Shown piece after piece: positions 26,309 through 35,243 of a DNA stretch of 64,000 bases. The notes under the pieces are model-generated. The model was given only the letters and a program-made list of their open reading frames with translations. It was not told the DNA's origin and searched no databases. Location: contig NZ_CAXBGN010000006.1 in NCBI RefSeq assembly GCF_963975415.1, forward strand, positions 248,001 to 312,000. The letters run 5' to 3'. How positions within the stretch are numbered: the first letter of the stretch is position 1; every line of letters starts with the position of its first letter. The stretch is from Kriegella sp963975415 (lineage in GTDB: Bacteria; Bacteroidota; Bacteroidia; Flavobacteriales; Flavobacteriaceae). A program made the position numbers and the translations under genes.

Positions 26309-27382
26309 ATGAAAACGATTACATTGTATTTAGTACTACTATTAATTTCATTGCTTACCCAAAATCTGTTGGCACAAGATGATGAAACCCTGAAGTACAA
26401 GGTAGAAGAACTGGAAATGAAAAAAGCAGCGGTTGCCCAAGTAGAACGTGAGGCCTTGAGAAAGGAAGTTGAAATAATAAATGAAAGCCTTCGTAAAGGC
26501 GAGATTTCACAAGAAAAGGCACAAGAACGAAAAAAGGAAGCAGCAGAAAAGCACGCTAAAAATATTGAGAACAAGGTAGCGATTTTACAGAATACCATCG
26601 AATTATTGAAGCGTAAAGGGGCAGTAGACCTCAATACGGAGACTAGCAGTATCGAAATTGCATTCGGGGGTGACGATAATGAAGGCGATGTACTCTTTGG
26701 AATAAAATACAATTCGGGAAACCAAAAGAAACCCGTTTATGACAAGAGAACCTACGGGGAGCCAATAATCGCTTTTGGCCTGAACAATGCAATTATCGAC
26801 GAACAATCATTGGAAGATTCACCCTATAAAATTGGCGGAAGTCGTTTTTTCGAAATCGGTTGGGCCTGGCGTACGCGGGTTTTCGAGAACACCAATTTTT
26901 TACGTTTGCATTATGGCCTTTCATTTCAGTTGAATGGCTTGAAACCTATTGATAACCAATACTTCGTAGTTAATAACGGCCAGACCGAATTACAAGAGTT
27001 CAATCTAGAGCTTAAAAAGTCAAAACTTAGAATGGACAATCTTGTGGTTCCGGTACATTTTGAATTCGGGCCTTCTAAATTCACGAAGACCGATGAACAG
27101 ATACGATATTCCATTCATGATAAATTCCGTTTTGGTATAGGAGGATATGGGGGGGTAAATTTATCGACAAGACAAAAACTGAAATATGAATTGGAAGGAG
27201 ATGAGGTAAAAGATAAATTGAAAAGAAGTTATAACACTAGTAATTTCGTTTACGGGCTAAGTGGTTATATAGGCTTTGATAGTGTTCTACTATATGCAAA
27301 ATATGATTTAAATCCGATTTTTAAGAATGCTACGGTCGAACAACATAATGTGTCTTTGGGTATACGGTTTGATTTGAATTAG
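26309..27382 (+). CDS. Exported coiled-coil plus beta-barrel protein
   Basis: The start chosen is the ATG opening a signal peptide (LYLVLLLISLLTQNLLAQ); the frame extends 13 codons further upstream without family-like residues. Residues about 20-95 form a strongly charged coiled coil (KVEELEMKKAAVAQVEREAL and following heptads). The remainder (about 120-357) reads as a small outer-membrane beta-barrel ending NVSLGIRFDLN. It is the third gene after the ECF sigma factor and may be its surface sensor or a target; this is inference. Confidence 0.68.
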   Translation: MKTITLYLVLLLISLLTQNLLAQDDETLKYKVEELEMKKAAVAQVEREALRKEVEIINESLRKGEISQEKAQERKKEAAEKHAKNIENKVAILQNTIELLKRKGAVDLNTETSSIEIAFGGDDNEGDVLFGIKYNSGNQKKPVYDKRTYGEPIIAFGLNNAIIDEQSLEDSPYKIGGSRFFEIGWAWRTRVFENTNFLRLHYGLSFQLNGLKPIDNQYFVVNNGQTELQEFNLELKKSKLRMDNLVVPVHFEFGPSKFTKTDEQIRYSIHDKFRFGIGGYGGVNLSTRQKLKYELEGDEVKDKLKRSYNTSNFVYGLSGYIGFDSVLLYAKYDLNPIFKNATVEQHNVSLGIRFDLN

Positions 27383-27624
27383 TTTTCATCCGTTGCGCGT
27401 AGCATGGCATCATTGAATTCTTCTTTGTAATACACCTTTTTGCAGTGCGAGCATTCTGCAATAATTTCATTGGAGATTTTAAAGATTCGAATCCAAAAGA
27501 GATGAAACCAATTAGAAGTTTCAGAAACGGTAAGTGTTCCAGTTTGTTCGCAAAAAGGACAACTTATCGAATCAAGTTCTTTGTTTTCTGTTTTTCCAGG
27601 GCGGGTTCCAAAGAAGAGGATCAT
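27379..27624 (-). CDS. Small zinc-ribbon protein
   Basis: An 81-residue protein with two Cys pairs, C22-P-F-C25 and C58-S-H-C61, expected to bind one zinc ion as a zinc ribbon. It starts MILFFGTRPGKTENK and has a hydrophobic segment (NWFHLFWIRIFKI) between the pairs. Similar small proteins occur in Flavobacteriaceae but have no known function. Its stop codon overlaps that of the convergent barrel gene by four bases. Confidence 0.75.
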   Translation of the reverse strand: MILFFGTRPGKTENKELDSISCPFCEQTGTLTVSETSNWFHLFWIRIFKISNEIIAECSHCKKVYYKEEFNDAMLRATDEN

Positions 27625-27773
27625 GTTTGCTGTTATTTGTGCAGCGGCTAGTTTGTATAAAGTTATACAAGCCGCTAAAAATATGCTAGACTGTTTAGTT
27701 AAAATAATCCTAAACGGCAGCTGTCGCTTGAGTGGTATGGGTTTAAGTTTTATCTTACTTTAAAACTAAAGCA

Positions 27774-29042
27774 ATGAAAAAGAGACTTTTATTTATACTA
27801 AGTGCGGCAGTCTTTATAGGCTGTAAAGATGAAGTTAAAATCTCAGAAGAGGCCAAGGAAGATATAGCCGATAGTGAGCCCAGTACAGTACAGACGGCTA
27901 TTGGTTCGGTTGAGTTGGTTGCACCATTTTCATCGGAATCGGTAACCAAAGAAAGTGAAGTGATCGGTTGGGGCGACAAAACACCTGTAGCACCTGCTGG
28001 TTTTACGGTTACAAAGTTTGCAGACGAACTTAAACACCCGAGGTGGACGTACATTGCGCCCAACAACGATATATTTGTTGCAGAGTCGGACACCGAGAAA
28101 AGTGCGGATCAGATTACCCTATTTCGGGATACAAATAATGATGGAGAGGTTGACGAGCGCCATATTTTTGCTGAAGGCTTGAATCAAAACTTTGGGATGT
28201 TGGTTTTGGACGGATTCTTCTATGTGGCGAATACAGATGGCCTTTATCGTTACCCCTATAATGAGGGACAAAATAAGCTTGAAGGGGAGGGCGATAAAAT
28301 TGTTGAACTTTCCGCTAGCGGATACAATAACCATTGGACACGTAATATCATTACCAATGAAGAGGGTAGTAAGATATACATATCGGTAGGGTCTGCCAGC
28401 AACGTCGGCGAGCAAGGAATGGAAATAGAAGAGCGAAGAGCCAATATTTTAGAAGTTAACCCTGATGGCAGCGGAGAGATTATTTATGCCGATGGATTAC
28501 GGAATCCGGTAGGCATGGACTGGAATCCTGTTACGGGTGAACTTTGGACTGCGGTAAATGAACGAGATAAATTAGGTAATGACCTAGTGCCCGATTATAT
28601 TACCAGTGTAAAAAAAAATGGTTGGTATGGCTGGCCGTATAGCTATTACGGTCAAGTAAATGATCCGCGATGGAAAGACGACCCGCACCAAGATTTGGTA
28701 GCTAAAGCAATTGTACCCGATGTTCCGGTAGGAAGCCACACCGCATCATTAGGCCTTACGTTTTACACGGCTGAGCAGTTTCCTTCCAAATATAGGAACG
28801 GGGCGTTCGTAGGCCAGCATGGTTCTTGGAATCGCGCAATTTTTTCGGGGTACAAAGTTGCCTTTGTTCCCTTCGAAAATGGTGAACCCCAAACCCCGGA
28901 AGATTTCTTGACCGGTTTCATTGCCGATGAAGAAGCGGGTGAAGTATATGGTCGCCCAGTATGTGTTGTAGTTGCAACTGATGGATCGCTCTTGGTCAAT
29001 GATGACGATAGTGGCACTATATGGCGTGTGGCTGCCGAATAA
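27774..29042 (+). CDS. Glucose/sorbosone dehydrogenase-like beta-propeller lipoprotein
   Basis: A 422-residue exported protein with a lipobox, VFIGC (Cys17). From about 75 on it is a six-bladed propeller of the PQQ-dependent sugar dehydrogenase family: HPRWTYIAPNNDIFVAESD, NHWTRNIITNEEGSKIYISVGSASN, DGLRNPVGMDWNPVTGELW and FVGQHGSWNRAIFSGYKVAFVPF. It may oxidise a sugar or aldehyde using PQQ in the periplasm. Cofactor use is not provable here and some family members lack enzyme activity. Confidence 0.82.
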   Translation: MKKRLLFILSAAVFIGCKDEVKISEEAKEDIADSEPSTVQTAIGSVELVAPFSSESVTKESEVIGWGDKTPVAPAGFTVTKFADELKHPRWTYIAPNNDIFVAESDTEKSADQITLFRDTNNDGEVDERHIFAEGLNQNFGMLVLDGFFYVANTDGLYRYPYNEGQNKLEGEGDKIVELSASGYNNHWTRNIITNEEGSKIYISVGSASNVGEQGMEIEERRANILEVNPDGSGEIIYADGLRNPVGMDWNPVTGELWTAVNERDKLGNDLVPDYITSVKKNGWYGWPYSYYGQVNDPRWKDDPHQDLVAKAIVPDVPVGSHTASLGLTFYTAEQFPSKYRNGAFVGQHGSWNRAIFSGYKVAFVPFENGEPQTPEDFLTGFIADEEAGEVYGRPVCVVVATDGSLLVNDDDSGTIWRVAAE

Positions 29043-29066
29043 AACTATATTTGATTTTAGAATGCG

Positions 29067-29104
29067 AAATAGTGTCTTATCTTTAGACACTATTTTCTTT
29101 TTTA
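29067..29104 (+). terminator. Hairpin with U-rich tail between the dehydrogenase gene and dnaG
   Basis: AAATAGTGTC (29067-29076) pairs exactly with GACACTATTT (29086-29095), followed by TTCTTTTTT. A TATATTTG element (29046-29053) lies before it, so the hairpin is either the end of the upstream unit or sits in the leader of a dnaG transcript. Confidence 0.7.
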
Positions 29105-29113
29105 CGAGACACT

Positions 29114-31096
29114 TTGATTTCAAAATCTACCATTGATAAAGTATATGAAACTTCCCGTTTAGAGGAGGTCATCGGCGATTTTGTTCAGTTGAAAAAATCA
29201 GGGACCAATTTTAAAGGGTTGAGTCCCTTTACCGATGAGCGTACCCCAAGCTTTATGGTATCGCCGGTCAAGCAAATTTGGAAAGATTTTAGTAGTGGAA
29301 AAGGGGGCAATGTGGTGGCTTTTTTAATGGAACATGAGCATTTTACCTATCCTGAAGCCATAAAATATCTAGCAAAAAAGTACAGCATTGAGATTGAGGA
29401 AACCGAGCGAACCGATGAGCAAAAGGAAGAGGCAAACGAGCGTGAGAGTATGTACTTGGTCTCCGAGTTCGCCCAAAAACACTTTTCCGAGATGTTATGG
29501 AACAGCGAATTGGGAAAGGCAATCGGGCTAAGCTATTTCAAAGAACGGGGGTTTACCGATGAAACTATCAAGAAATTCGGATTGGGGTATTGCCTAGACC
29601 AATGGGATGGCTTTACCTTGGCCGCCCTAGATAAAGGTTATCAATTAAACTACTTGGAAAAAACAGGACTTACCATTGTCAAGGAAGATAGCAATAACCC
29701 GAATAATCCAAAGAAATTTGACCGTTTCAAAGCGAGGGTGATGTTTCCTATTCATTCCATGAGCGGTAGGGTTTTAGGTTTCGGTGGACGTATTTTGAAG
29801 AACGATAAAAAGGCGGCCAAATACTTGAATTCACCCGAAAGCGATATTTACCACAAGAGCAAAGTGCTCTATGGAATTTATTTTGCCAAGCAAGCTATTG
29901 CAAAAGAAGATAATTGCTATTTGGTCGAAGGGTATACCGATGTCATCCAATTCTATCAAAGAGGTATCGAAAATGTCGTGGCCTCTAGTGGCACCGCACT
30001 TACACCAGAGCAGATTCGACTCATCAATAGGCTTACTAAAAATATTACGGTGCTTTTCGATGGTGATGCTGCCGGACTTCGTGCTTCTTTACGCGGAATC
30101 GATTTGATTTTGGAGCAGGGCATGAACGTTAAGGTTTGTTCGTTTCCTGAAGGTGAGGATCCTGATAGTTATGCCAAAAAATACGAACTCGAAGAAGTTA
30201 AAACCTATTTAGAAGAAAACAGCAAGGATTTTATTCAGTTCAAAGCGAACCTTTTGGCGAAAGAAGCGGCAAACGACCCTATAAAAAGGGCGGAAACGGT
30301 ACGCGATATCGTCAATAGTATTGCCAAGGTCCCCGATGCCATTAAAAAGGAGATTTATATTCAAGAGTGTGCTCAAATAATGAATGTTTCTGAAGGGGTG
30401 TTGTTCACCACCTTGGCACAGATCAGTAAAAAGGAACGCACCGATACTTCGAAAAGAGAACGTCAGGCGCAGAAGGAGAATACTTTTGCCGTGGTGAAGA
30501 ATGAAGAGCGTGTCGAAAAAGTAGACGTTCAGTATGAGCTTGAAAGAAAAATTATTGAAATGTTGCTATTATACGGCAATGAGTTGGAAGAATTCGAAGA
30601 TTTGGTCTTAAAGGAAAACGAAGAAGGCGACCTTATTCTCGAACCCGAATCTTTAGAATCTAAGGTTTATGAAAAAATTTACCTAGACTTGCAAGAAGAT
30701 GAAATAGAGCTGACGAACGTTCGATTTAGAAATATCTACTATAAGTTGATTGAAGAATTGAATGAAAAGGAAGAGTTTTCAATTAGCACTTTTTTATCGG
30801 AATTAGATCAAGACCTCGTCGCTGAAATTTCATCGATAATGATGGAAGAAGAAAAATATACCCTCCATAATTGGGAGCGAAAGGATATTTATCCAAAGGA
30901 TAAAAAAAAGGGAGTAGCCCAATTGGTGAGCGAAACTATATTGACGTTGCGTTGTTTTTTAATTAAAAAACGGATGTTCGCTTTACAAAATGAAACAAGG
31001 GAAAGCGTAGCGGATAACCGGGAAACTTTGGAAGAAATTATGAATTACCTGCAACTTAATAAACTTCTAAATAAGAAATTGAACCGGGTACTCTAA
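29114..31096 (+). CDS. dnaG: DNA primase without zinc-ligand residues
   Basis: Makes RNA primers at the replication fork. The start is TTG, giving MISKSTIDKVYETSRLEEVIG as in the family. The N-terminal domain keeps the fold (GLSPFTDERTPSF, IWKDFSSGKGGNVVAFLM), but all four usual CHC2 zinc ligands are replaced: Ser37, Thr40, Asp58 and Ser61 by alignment with Cys-His-Cys-Cys. The catalytic core has TOPRIM motifs EGYTD and DGDAAG. The C-terminal third (about 470-660) is divergent and probably carries the helicase-binding domain. Length 660 residues. Confidence 0.93.
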   Translation: MISKSTIDKVYETSRLEEVIGDFVQLKKSGTNFKGLSPFTDERTPSFMVSPVKQIWKDFSSGKGGNVVAFLMEHEHFTYPEAIKYLAKKYSIEIEETERTDEQKEEANERESMYLVSEFAQKHFSEMLWNSELGKAIGLSYFKERGFTDETIKKFGLGYCLDQWDGFTLAALDKGYQLNYLEKTGLTIVKEDSNNPNNPKKFDRFKARVMFPIHSMSGRVLGFGGRILKNDKKAAKYLNSPESDIYHKSKVLYGIYFAKQAIAKEDNCYLVEGYTDVIQFYQRGIENVVASSGTALTPEQIRLINRLTKNITVLFDGDAAGLRASLRGIDLILEQGMNVKVCSFPEGEDPDSYAKKYELEEVKTYLEENSKDFIQFKANLLAKEAANDPIKRAETVRDIVNSIAKVPDAIKKEIYIQECAQIMNVSEGVLFTTLAQISKKERTDTSKRERQAQKENTFAVVKNEERVEKVDVQYELERKIIEMLLLYGNELEEFEDLVLKENEEGDLILEPESLESKVYEKIYLDLQEDEIELTNVRFRNIYYKLIEELNEKEEFSISTFLSELDQDLVAEISSIMMEEEKYTLHNWERKDIYPKDKKKGVAQLVSETILTLRCFLIKKRMFALQNETRESVADNRETLEEIMNYLQLNKLLNKKLNRVL

Positions 31097-31111
31097 TGGT
31101 ATAAATAAAAA

Positions 31112-31147
31112 ACCCAACGCTTTTGACGTTGGGTCTTCATTTTTTTG
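31112..31147. terminator. Bidirectional intrinsic terminator
   Basis: ACCCAACG (31112-31119) and CGTTGGGT (31127-31134) form a perfect stem. T-rich sequence follows on the plus strand and an A run precedes it, which becomes a U run on the minus strand. It serves both dnaG and the convergent response regulator gene. Confidence 0.85.
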
Positions 31148-31156
31148 GGAAGATAT

Positions 31157-31786
31157 TTAGTATAACTCTAGTGCCTTAGCCTGTTGCAACAGATCAACCA
31201 TATTGTCAACATTCAATTTTTTCATCAAACGCGCCTTATAGGTACTGACCGTTTTTTCATTAAGATTCAACCCTATGGCTACATCTTTATTTCGTTTACC
31301 ACTGGCTAATAATTTTAGCACTTCAACTTCTCGGGTAGAAAGTTTTCTAAAGAATCTACGAGGTTTTTGTGTGCCTTCATCAAAAGCTAAACGCTGAGCT
31401 AACTCATTGGTAATAAACATACTACCTTCGTTTACCTTTCGAATGGCCGAGATGATGTAATCAATATCGGAGGCTTTTGATAGATAACCAAAAGCACCTG
31501 CCCTGATGGTACTAAGTGCATAGACGTCCTCAGATTGTCCACTATACATCAAGACTTTGACCTCAGGAAAATCTTTTTTAATTTTTCTTAAGGTGGCGAT
31601 ACCGTTAATTTCTGGAATGTCCATTTCCAATAAAACAACATCTGGTGTAACCTCTTCCAGTCTTTCTAAAAGTTCGGAAGTTGTTGCAACATCATCGACA
31701 ACCTCGAAACCTGAAGCAGAGTTTAATACTTGTCTCACCCCCATTCGTATAATCGGATGGTTGTCCGCAATTAATACTTTAATCAT
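31157..31786 (-). CDS. NarL/LuxR-type response regulator with Glu in place of the phospho-acceptor Asp
   Basis: A 209-residue DNA-binding regulator. The receiver domain (1-120) has Glu54 in VVLLEMDIPE where Asp is normal, and IADNHP in place of the usual double acidic pocket; the conserved Lys appears in YLSKASD. The C-terminal domain (about 145-205) is a LuxR-type helix-turn-helix (LSTREVEVLKLLASGKRNKDVA, KTVSTYKARLMKKLNV). The Glu may mimic the phosphorylated state, so the protein may act without a kinase. No histidine kinase gene is nearby. Confidence 0.88.
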   Translation of the reverse strand: MIKVLIADNHPIIRMGVRQVLNSASGFEVVDDVATTSELLERLEEVTPDVVLLEMDIPEINGIATLRKIKKDFPEVKVLMYSGQSEDVYALSTIRAGAFGYLSKASDIDYIISAIRKVNEGSMFITNELAQRLAFDEGTQKPRRFFRKLSTREVEVLKLLASGKRNKDVAIGLNLNEKTVSTYKARLMKKLNVDNMVDLLQQAKALELY

Positions 31787-31957
31787 TTTGATAAGTTTAG
31801 CAAGATAAGAATACCAATCATGAGTAGTGTAAAAATACTCACACGTAATGTAAGGTTTAAATATCTAATTTCGTAGACAAAAATGGCTTTTTTTTATTAA
31901 AAATCAAGATTATTGATAATTTATTCGTTTTATCTACTTGATTCTTAGTTGAGTGGT

Positions 31958-32746
31958 TTATTTTAACATTTCAGGGATTTCACAAACCGGAATCGGAACC
32001 ATCTTATGGCGGTTGGCAGAATTAAGCTTCTTATATATGTCGAATACTTCTTTTTCGCGACCGATAAAATCGGAAACGGACTTCCCTTCATCGCTCATTT
32101 TCATGGCCCACTCCAACTCGGGGTATGAAGCACCTATCTGGTCTTCGTCTGTTCTATCATCGCCCCAAAGTCCATCTGTGGGGGCGGCTTCTATCACTTC
32201 TGAATTAATGCCCAAAAAGCGGGCGATTTCGTACACTTCCGTTTTTAGAAGATCGGCAATCGGACTAAGGTCAACACCTCCATCACCGTATTTGGTGTAA
32301 AACCCTACACCAAAATCCTCTACTTTATTGCCGGTTCCGGCTACCAAGTAGCCTTCAAGGGCGGCAAAATAGTATAATGTGGTCATGCGCAGCCGTGCCC
32401 GGGCATTGGCAAGCGTCAAAAATCGAGACTCTTCGCTGTCTACTTTTGGCAGTTCAGCAATAAAACTGTCAAAAATTGGGGTAAGGTTTACCTGCTGCCT
32501 TTTTACGTTGTCGAAATTTTGTTGTAACCAGTCAATATGATTTGAAGCGCGATCGACCTGATTGGTCGCCTGATGTATGGGCATTTCGAGACAGAGTAAT
32601 TCTAGGCCTGTCTTGGCACATAGGGTTGATGTAACCGCTGAATCGATACCTCCTGAGATACCAATAGTAAATCCCTTTAGGCCAGCATTGCTAGCATAAT
32701 CTTTTAACCAGTTCACAATATGGTCTATTACTTTTTCGGTCTGCAT
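31958..32746 (-). CDS. nadE: Ammonia-dependent NAD synthetase
   Basis: Converts nicotinic acid adenine dinucleotide to NAD with ATP and ammonia. The ATP-pyrophosphatase loop is SGGIDS at 31-36 in FTIGISGGIDSAVTS. GTGNKVEDFGVGFYTKYGDGGVDLSPIADLLKTEV is a typical long signature, seen here in parts across the middle of the protein. At 262 residues it lacks the glutaminase domain of the larger form. It is divergent from gldB, an arrangement that is familiar in Flavobacteria. Confidence 0.95.
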   Translation of the reverse strand: MQTEKVIDHIVNWLKDYASNAGLKGFTIGISGGIDSAVTSTLCAKTGLELLCLEMPIHQATNQVDRASNHIDWLQQNFDNVKRQQVNLTPIFDSFIAELPKVDSEESRFLTLANARARLRMTTLYYFAALEGYLVAGTGNKVEDFGVGFYTKYGDGGVDLSPIADLLKTEVYEIARFLGINSEVIEAAPTDGLWGDDRTDEDQIGASYPELEWAMKMSDEGKSVSDFIGREKEVFDIYKKLNSANRHKMVPIPVCEIPEMLK

Positions 32747-32773
32747 GGGATATCGTATTAAATGGAAATCAAT

Positions 32774-32781
32774 TAACTTTG
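32774..32781 (+). promoter_or_regulatory. -7 promoter element of gldB-gldC
   Basis: TAACTTTG matches TAnnTTTG. RNA would start near 32788, about 50 bases before the gldB ATG at 32838. This argues against the earlier in-frame start near 32745, which lies upstream of the element. Confidence 0.5.
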
Positions 32782-32837
32782 CCCCTAAAAATAAAAAGCA
32801 CGCGCTTAAAAGGAAAGCAAACGGGAAATTACTTTAT

Positions 32838-33800
32838 ATGGGAAAGCGAATTTTTATGATTTTATTGGTTTCTAGCCTCTTTTGGGCATGTAATGACAAG
32901 GAAAAAGTGTCTGAAGAAATTGAAAGAATCGAGATTGATTTAGAAATTGCTCGGTTCGACCGAGAGTTTGCAAAGTCTGAACCTTTAGATATTCCCGTTT
33001 TAAAAAAAGCCTTCCCTTATCTTTTTCCGGCAAGGTATACCGATAGTGTATGGGTTGCAAAATTACAAGACACACTTCAAATTGAATTGTTGGAGGAGGT
33101 CGATCAAGTGTTCTCAGATTTCCAAACTGAAGCTAACGACCTCGAACTTCTATTCAAACATATAAAATACTATTTTCCTCAATATAAAGTCCCTAGAGTG
33201 ATAACGGTAACCAGTGATGTTGATTATCAAAACCGTATTATAATGACCGACAGTCTTTTGTTGATAGGGTTGGATAATTATTTGGGACCCGAACATCGGT
33301 TTTATGAGGGGCGTCAGCGGTATATCGCCAAAGGATTTGATAAAGCATATTTGATTAGTGATGTGGCCAATGCGTTTGCCAAACAGGTCGTTCCGAGACC
33401 TCGTGATCGTACTTTTTTGGCGCAGATGATATATTATGGTAAAGAATTGTATTTGAAAGATAAACTAATGCCTCTAGCCTCCGATGCTCAAAAGATAGTA
33501 TATTCAGAAGATGAACTGGCTTGGGCCCAGGCTAATGAAGAGCCTGTCTGGCGTAATTTCATTGAACAAGAACATTTATACAGCACGAATGCAAAATTGG
33601 GCCCCCGATTTTTGGATCCAGCACCTTTTTCAAAATTCGGACTTGAACTCGACAATGAATCCCCAGGGCGTATCGGTCGTTATGTAGGATGGCAAATTGT
33701 GAGGTCGTTCATGGAAAAAAATGAAATAGAATTACCACAGCTTTTAAACCTTTCAGCAGCTGAAATTTTCAAAAAAAGTAACTACAAACCAAAAAAATAA
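32838..33800 (+). CDS. gldB: Gliding-motility lipoprotein GldB
   Basis: A lipoprotein needed for gliding in Flavobacterium johnsoniae. The start chosen begins a lipoprotein signal, MGKRIFMILLVSSLFWAC, with Cys18 as the lipidated residue; the longer frame adds 31 polar residues upstream of the promoter element. The mature part starts acidic (IERIEIDLEIARFDREF) and continues with FPYLFPARYTDSVW and FLAQMIYYGKELYLKDKLMP, typical of GldB. Biochemical role not established. gldC follows with a one-base overlap of stop and start. Confidence 0.93.
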   Translation: MGKRIFMILLVSSLFWACNDKEKVSEEIERIEIDLEIARFDREFAKSEPLDIPVLKKAFPYLFPARYTDSVWVAKLQDTLQIELLEEVDQVFSDFQTEANDLELLFKHIKYYFPQYKVPRVITVTSDVDYQNRIIMTDSLLLIGLDNYLGPEHRFYEGRQRYIAKGFDKAYLISDVANAFAKQVVPRPRDRTFLAQMIYYGKELYLKDKLMPLASDAQKIVYSEDELAWAQANEEPVWRNFIEQEHLYSTNAKLGPRFLDPAPFSKFGLELDNESPGRIGRYVGWQIVRSFMEKNEIELPQLLNLSAAEIFKKSNYKPKK

Positions 33801-34135
33801 TGGCAAAGTTCCATACATCAGAAATAACATTAAAGGTAGAATTAGACGAGAATCGAGTACCTGAAGAATTGACTTGGTCGGCACAAGATGGTGGCATCGA
33901 CAATGAAAGGGCCAAAGCCATGCTACTCTCGGTCTGGGATAGCGAGAATCAAGAATCGTTAAAAATCGATTTATGGACAAAAGATATGCCGGTCGATGAA
34001 ATGAAAATTTTTTTTCATCAAACACTTGTTTCGCTCTCCGATACTTTTATGAAAGCAACCCAAGACGAAAAAATGACGGCTACCATGAAAGATTTCTGTG
34101 ACTATTTTGCAGAGAAGTTAGAACTAAAGAAATAA
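33800..34135 (+). CDS. gldC: Gliding-motility protein GldC
   Basis: A 111-residue cytoplasmic-type protein without signal peptide or membrane helix. It carries the family pattern FHTSEITLKVELDENRVPE, WSAQDGG, LWTKDMPVDEMKIFFHQTL and ends FAEKLELKK. Known GldC proteins improve but are not essential for gliding. It follows gldB with overlapping stop and start (TAATG), so the two are coupled. Molecular activity unknown. Confidence 0.93.
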   Translation: MAKFHTSEITLKVELDENRVPEELTWSAQDGGIDNERAKAMLLSVWDSENQESLKIDLWTKDMPVDEMKIFFHQTLVSLSDTFMKATQDEKMTATMKDFCDYFAEKLELKK

Positions 34136-34163
34136 AGTTTTTTTGGAGTTGGTAACCTCCCGC

Positions 34164-34697
34164 TTAATATAAAATGTCGTAAGTGTTTATCGATAACCCA
34201 TCGCTATAGGCTTTACTTTCGGTCAGTTTAAGCGGAATAGTATTTTTGAAAGTACCGAATAGGGGAGTTCCATCACCTAAAATAAGAGGGTTCACTTTTA
34301 GTTTTAGTTCATCGATGAGCTTATTATTCAACAACCAACCTGCAAACTGGCCTCCACCACAGAGGTAAATATCGGTTTCTGAGGTTTCTTTCAATGCTTT
34401 TATGATGTTGAGGTCCAAATTGCAAAGGGTAAGTTGGTCGCTTTGGTTTTCGAATTTCAATGCTTTGGAAAAGATATAATGCTGCATATGCGGGTAGGCG
34501 GGTTGGCCTGGCTTTAAGCCATACTGATAGCCGAATTCATAGGTTTTGCGGCCCATGATTACGGTTTTAAAGTCTTTCAAATCTTCAAGATATGTATTTA
34601 CGCCATCTCCAGCAGTAACAAAGCCGCTAATGTCTTCATTCCGTCCGGCGATAAAGCCATCGATGGAGGTTGCTACATAGTAGATTATTTTTTTCAT
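34164..34697 (-). CDS. Dihydrofolate reductase-like / RibD C-terminal-domain protein
   Basis: A 177-residue protein of the DHFR/RibD-C fold, starting MKKIIYYVATSIDGFIAG, with TVIMGRKTYEFG and DIYLCGGGQFAGWLL as NADPH-binding motifs. Such stand-alone proteins are usually labelled 'dihydrofolate reductase family'; their reactions are mostly unknown and this one need not act on folate. It is 30 bases downstream of the acetyltransferase gene and may share its transcript. Confidence 0.85.
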   Translation of the reverse strand: MKKIIYYVATSIDGFIAGRNEDISGFVTAGDGVNTYLEDLKDFKTVIMGRKTYEFGYQYGLKPGQPAYPHMQHYIFSKALKFENQSDQLTLCNLDLNIIKALKETSETDIYLCGGGQFAGWLLNNKLIDELKLKVNPLILGDGTPLFGTFKNTIPLKLTESKAYSDGLSINTYDILY

Positions 34698-34727
34698 GAG
34701 GTTACTTTTATGACTAACATATTGGTT

Positions 34728-35243
34728 TTATTCCTTTTTTACCAGAGCGTATCTGTGCTCGTCCCAAAAGTTATTATTCTTGAAAACCGCTTTTTGGGCA
34801 ATCCCCTCTTTTTGAAACCCGTTCTTTTCTAAAACTCGCATTGAACCCACATTGTATTCAAAGGCACTTGCAAAGACCCGGTTTAGTTTTAACTCTTCAA
34901 ATGCATAGCGAACAAGCAATTCAACCGCCCTTGTGGCAATGCTTCTGTCCCAAAAAGGTTCACCGATCCAATAGCCGACCTCCGCAGATTTGTGATACAC
35001 GTCCTTTTGAAATTTTAAGCCGACACAGCCGCAAAATTCTCTTTCGTATTCAATAGCGAATACCTTTTCTGTTTCGTCTTTACTTTGCAGTTTAATAAAC
35101 GCTTCCGCATGTTCTTCGGTATACGGGTAGGGGAAACGGTCACTGACATTTTCCCAAATCTTTTTGTTGTTGGCGAGTTGGGTCAATTGGTTTTTGTCGG
35201 CGGGTTCTAACCCCCTAAGCGTTATTTTTCCATTTTCCTGCAT
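34728..35243 (-). CDS. GNAT-family N-acetyltransferase (RimJ/RimL-like)
   Basis: A 171-residue acetyltransferase transferring acetyl groups from acetyl-CoA to an unknown amine. It starts with the typical ITLRGLEPADKNQLTQLANN, has CVGLKFQKDVYHKSAEVGYWIGEPFWDRSIATRAVELLVRYAF in the acetyl-CoA binding region (read in parts) and NRVFASAFEYNVGSMRVLEKNGF near the end. These are standard for the RimJ/RimL type. Substrate cannot be told; small-molecule or ribosomal-protein acetylation are both possible. Confidence 0.9.
   Translation of the reverse strand: MQENGKITLRGLEPADKNQLTQLANNKKIWENVSDRFPYPYTEEHAEAFIKLQSKDETEKVFAIEYEREFCGCVGLKFQKDVYHKSAEVGYWIGEPFWDRSIATRAVELLVRYAFEELKLNRVFASAFEYNVGSMRVLEKNGFQKEGIAQKAVFKNNNFWDEHRYALVKKE

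Noticed and set aside
34140..34163. Hairpin between gldC and the DHFR-like gene
   Set aside because: GGAG/CTCC gives only four pairs and is not followed by a T run on the plus strand.
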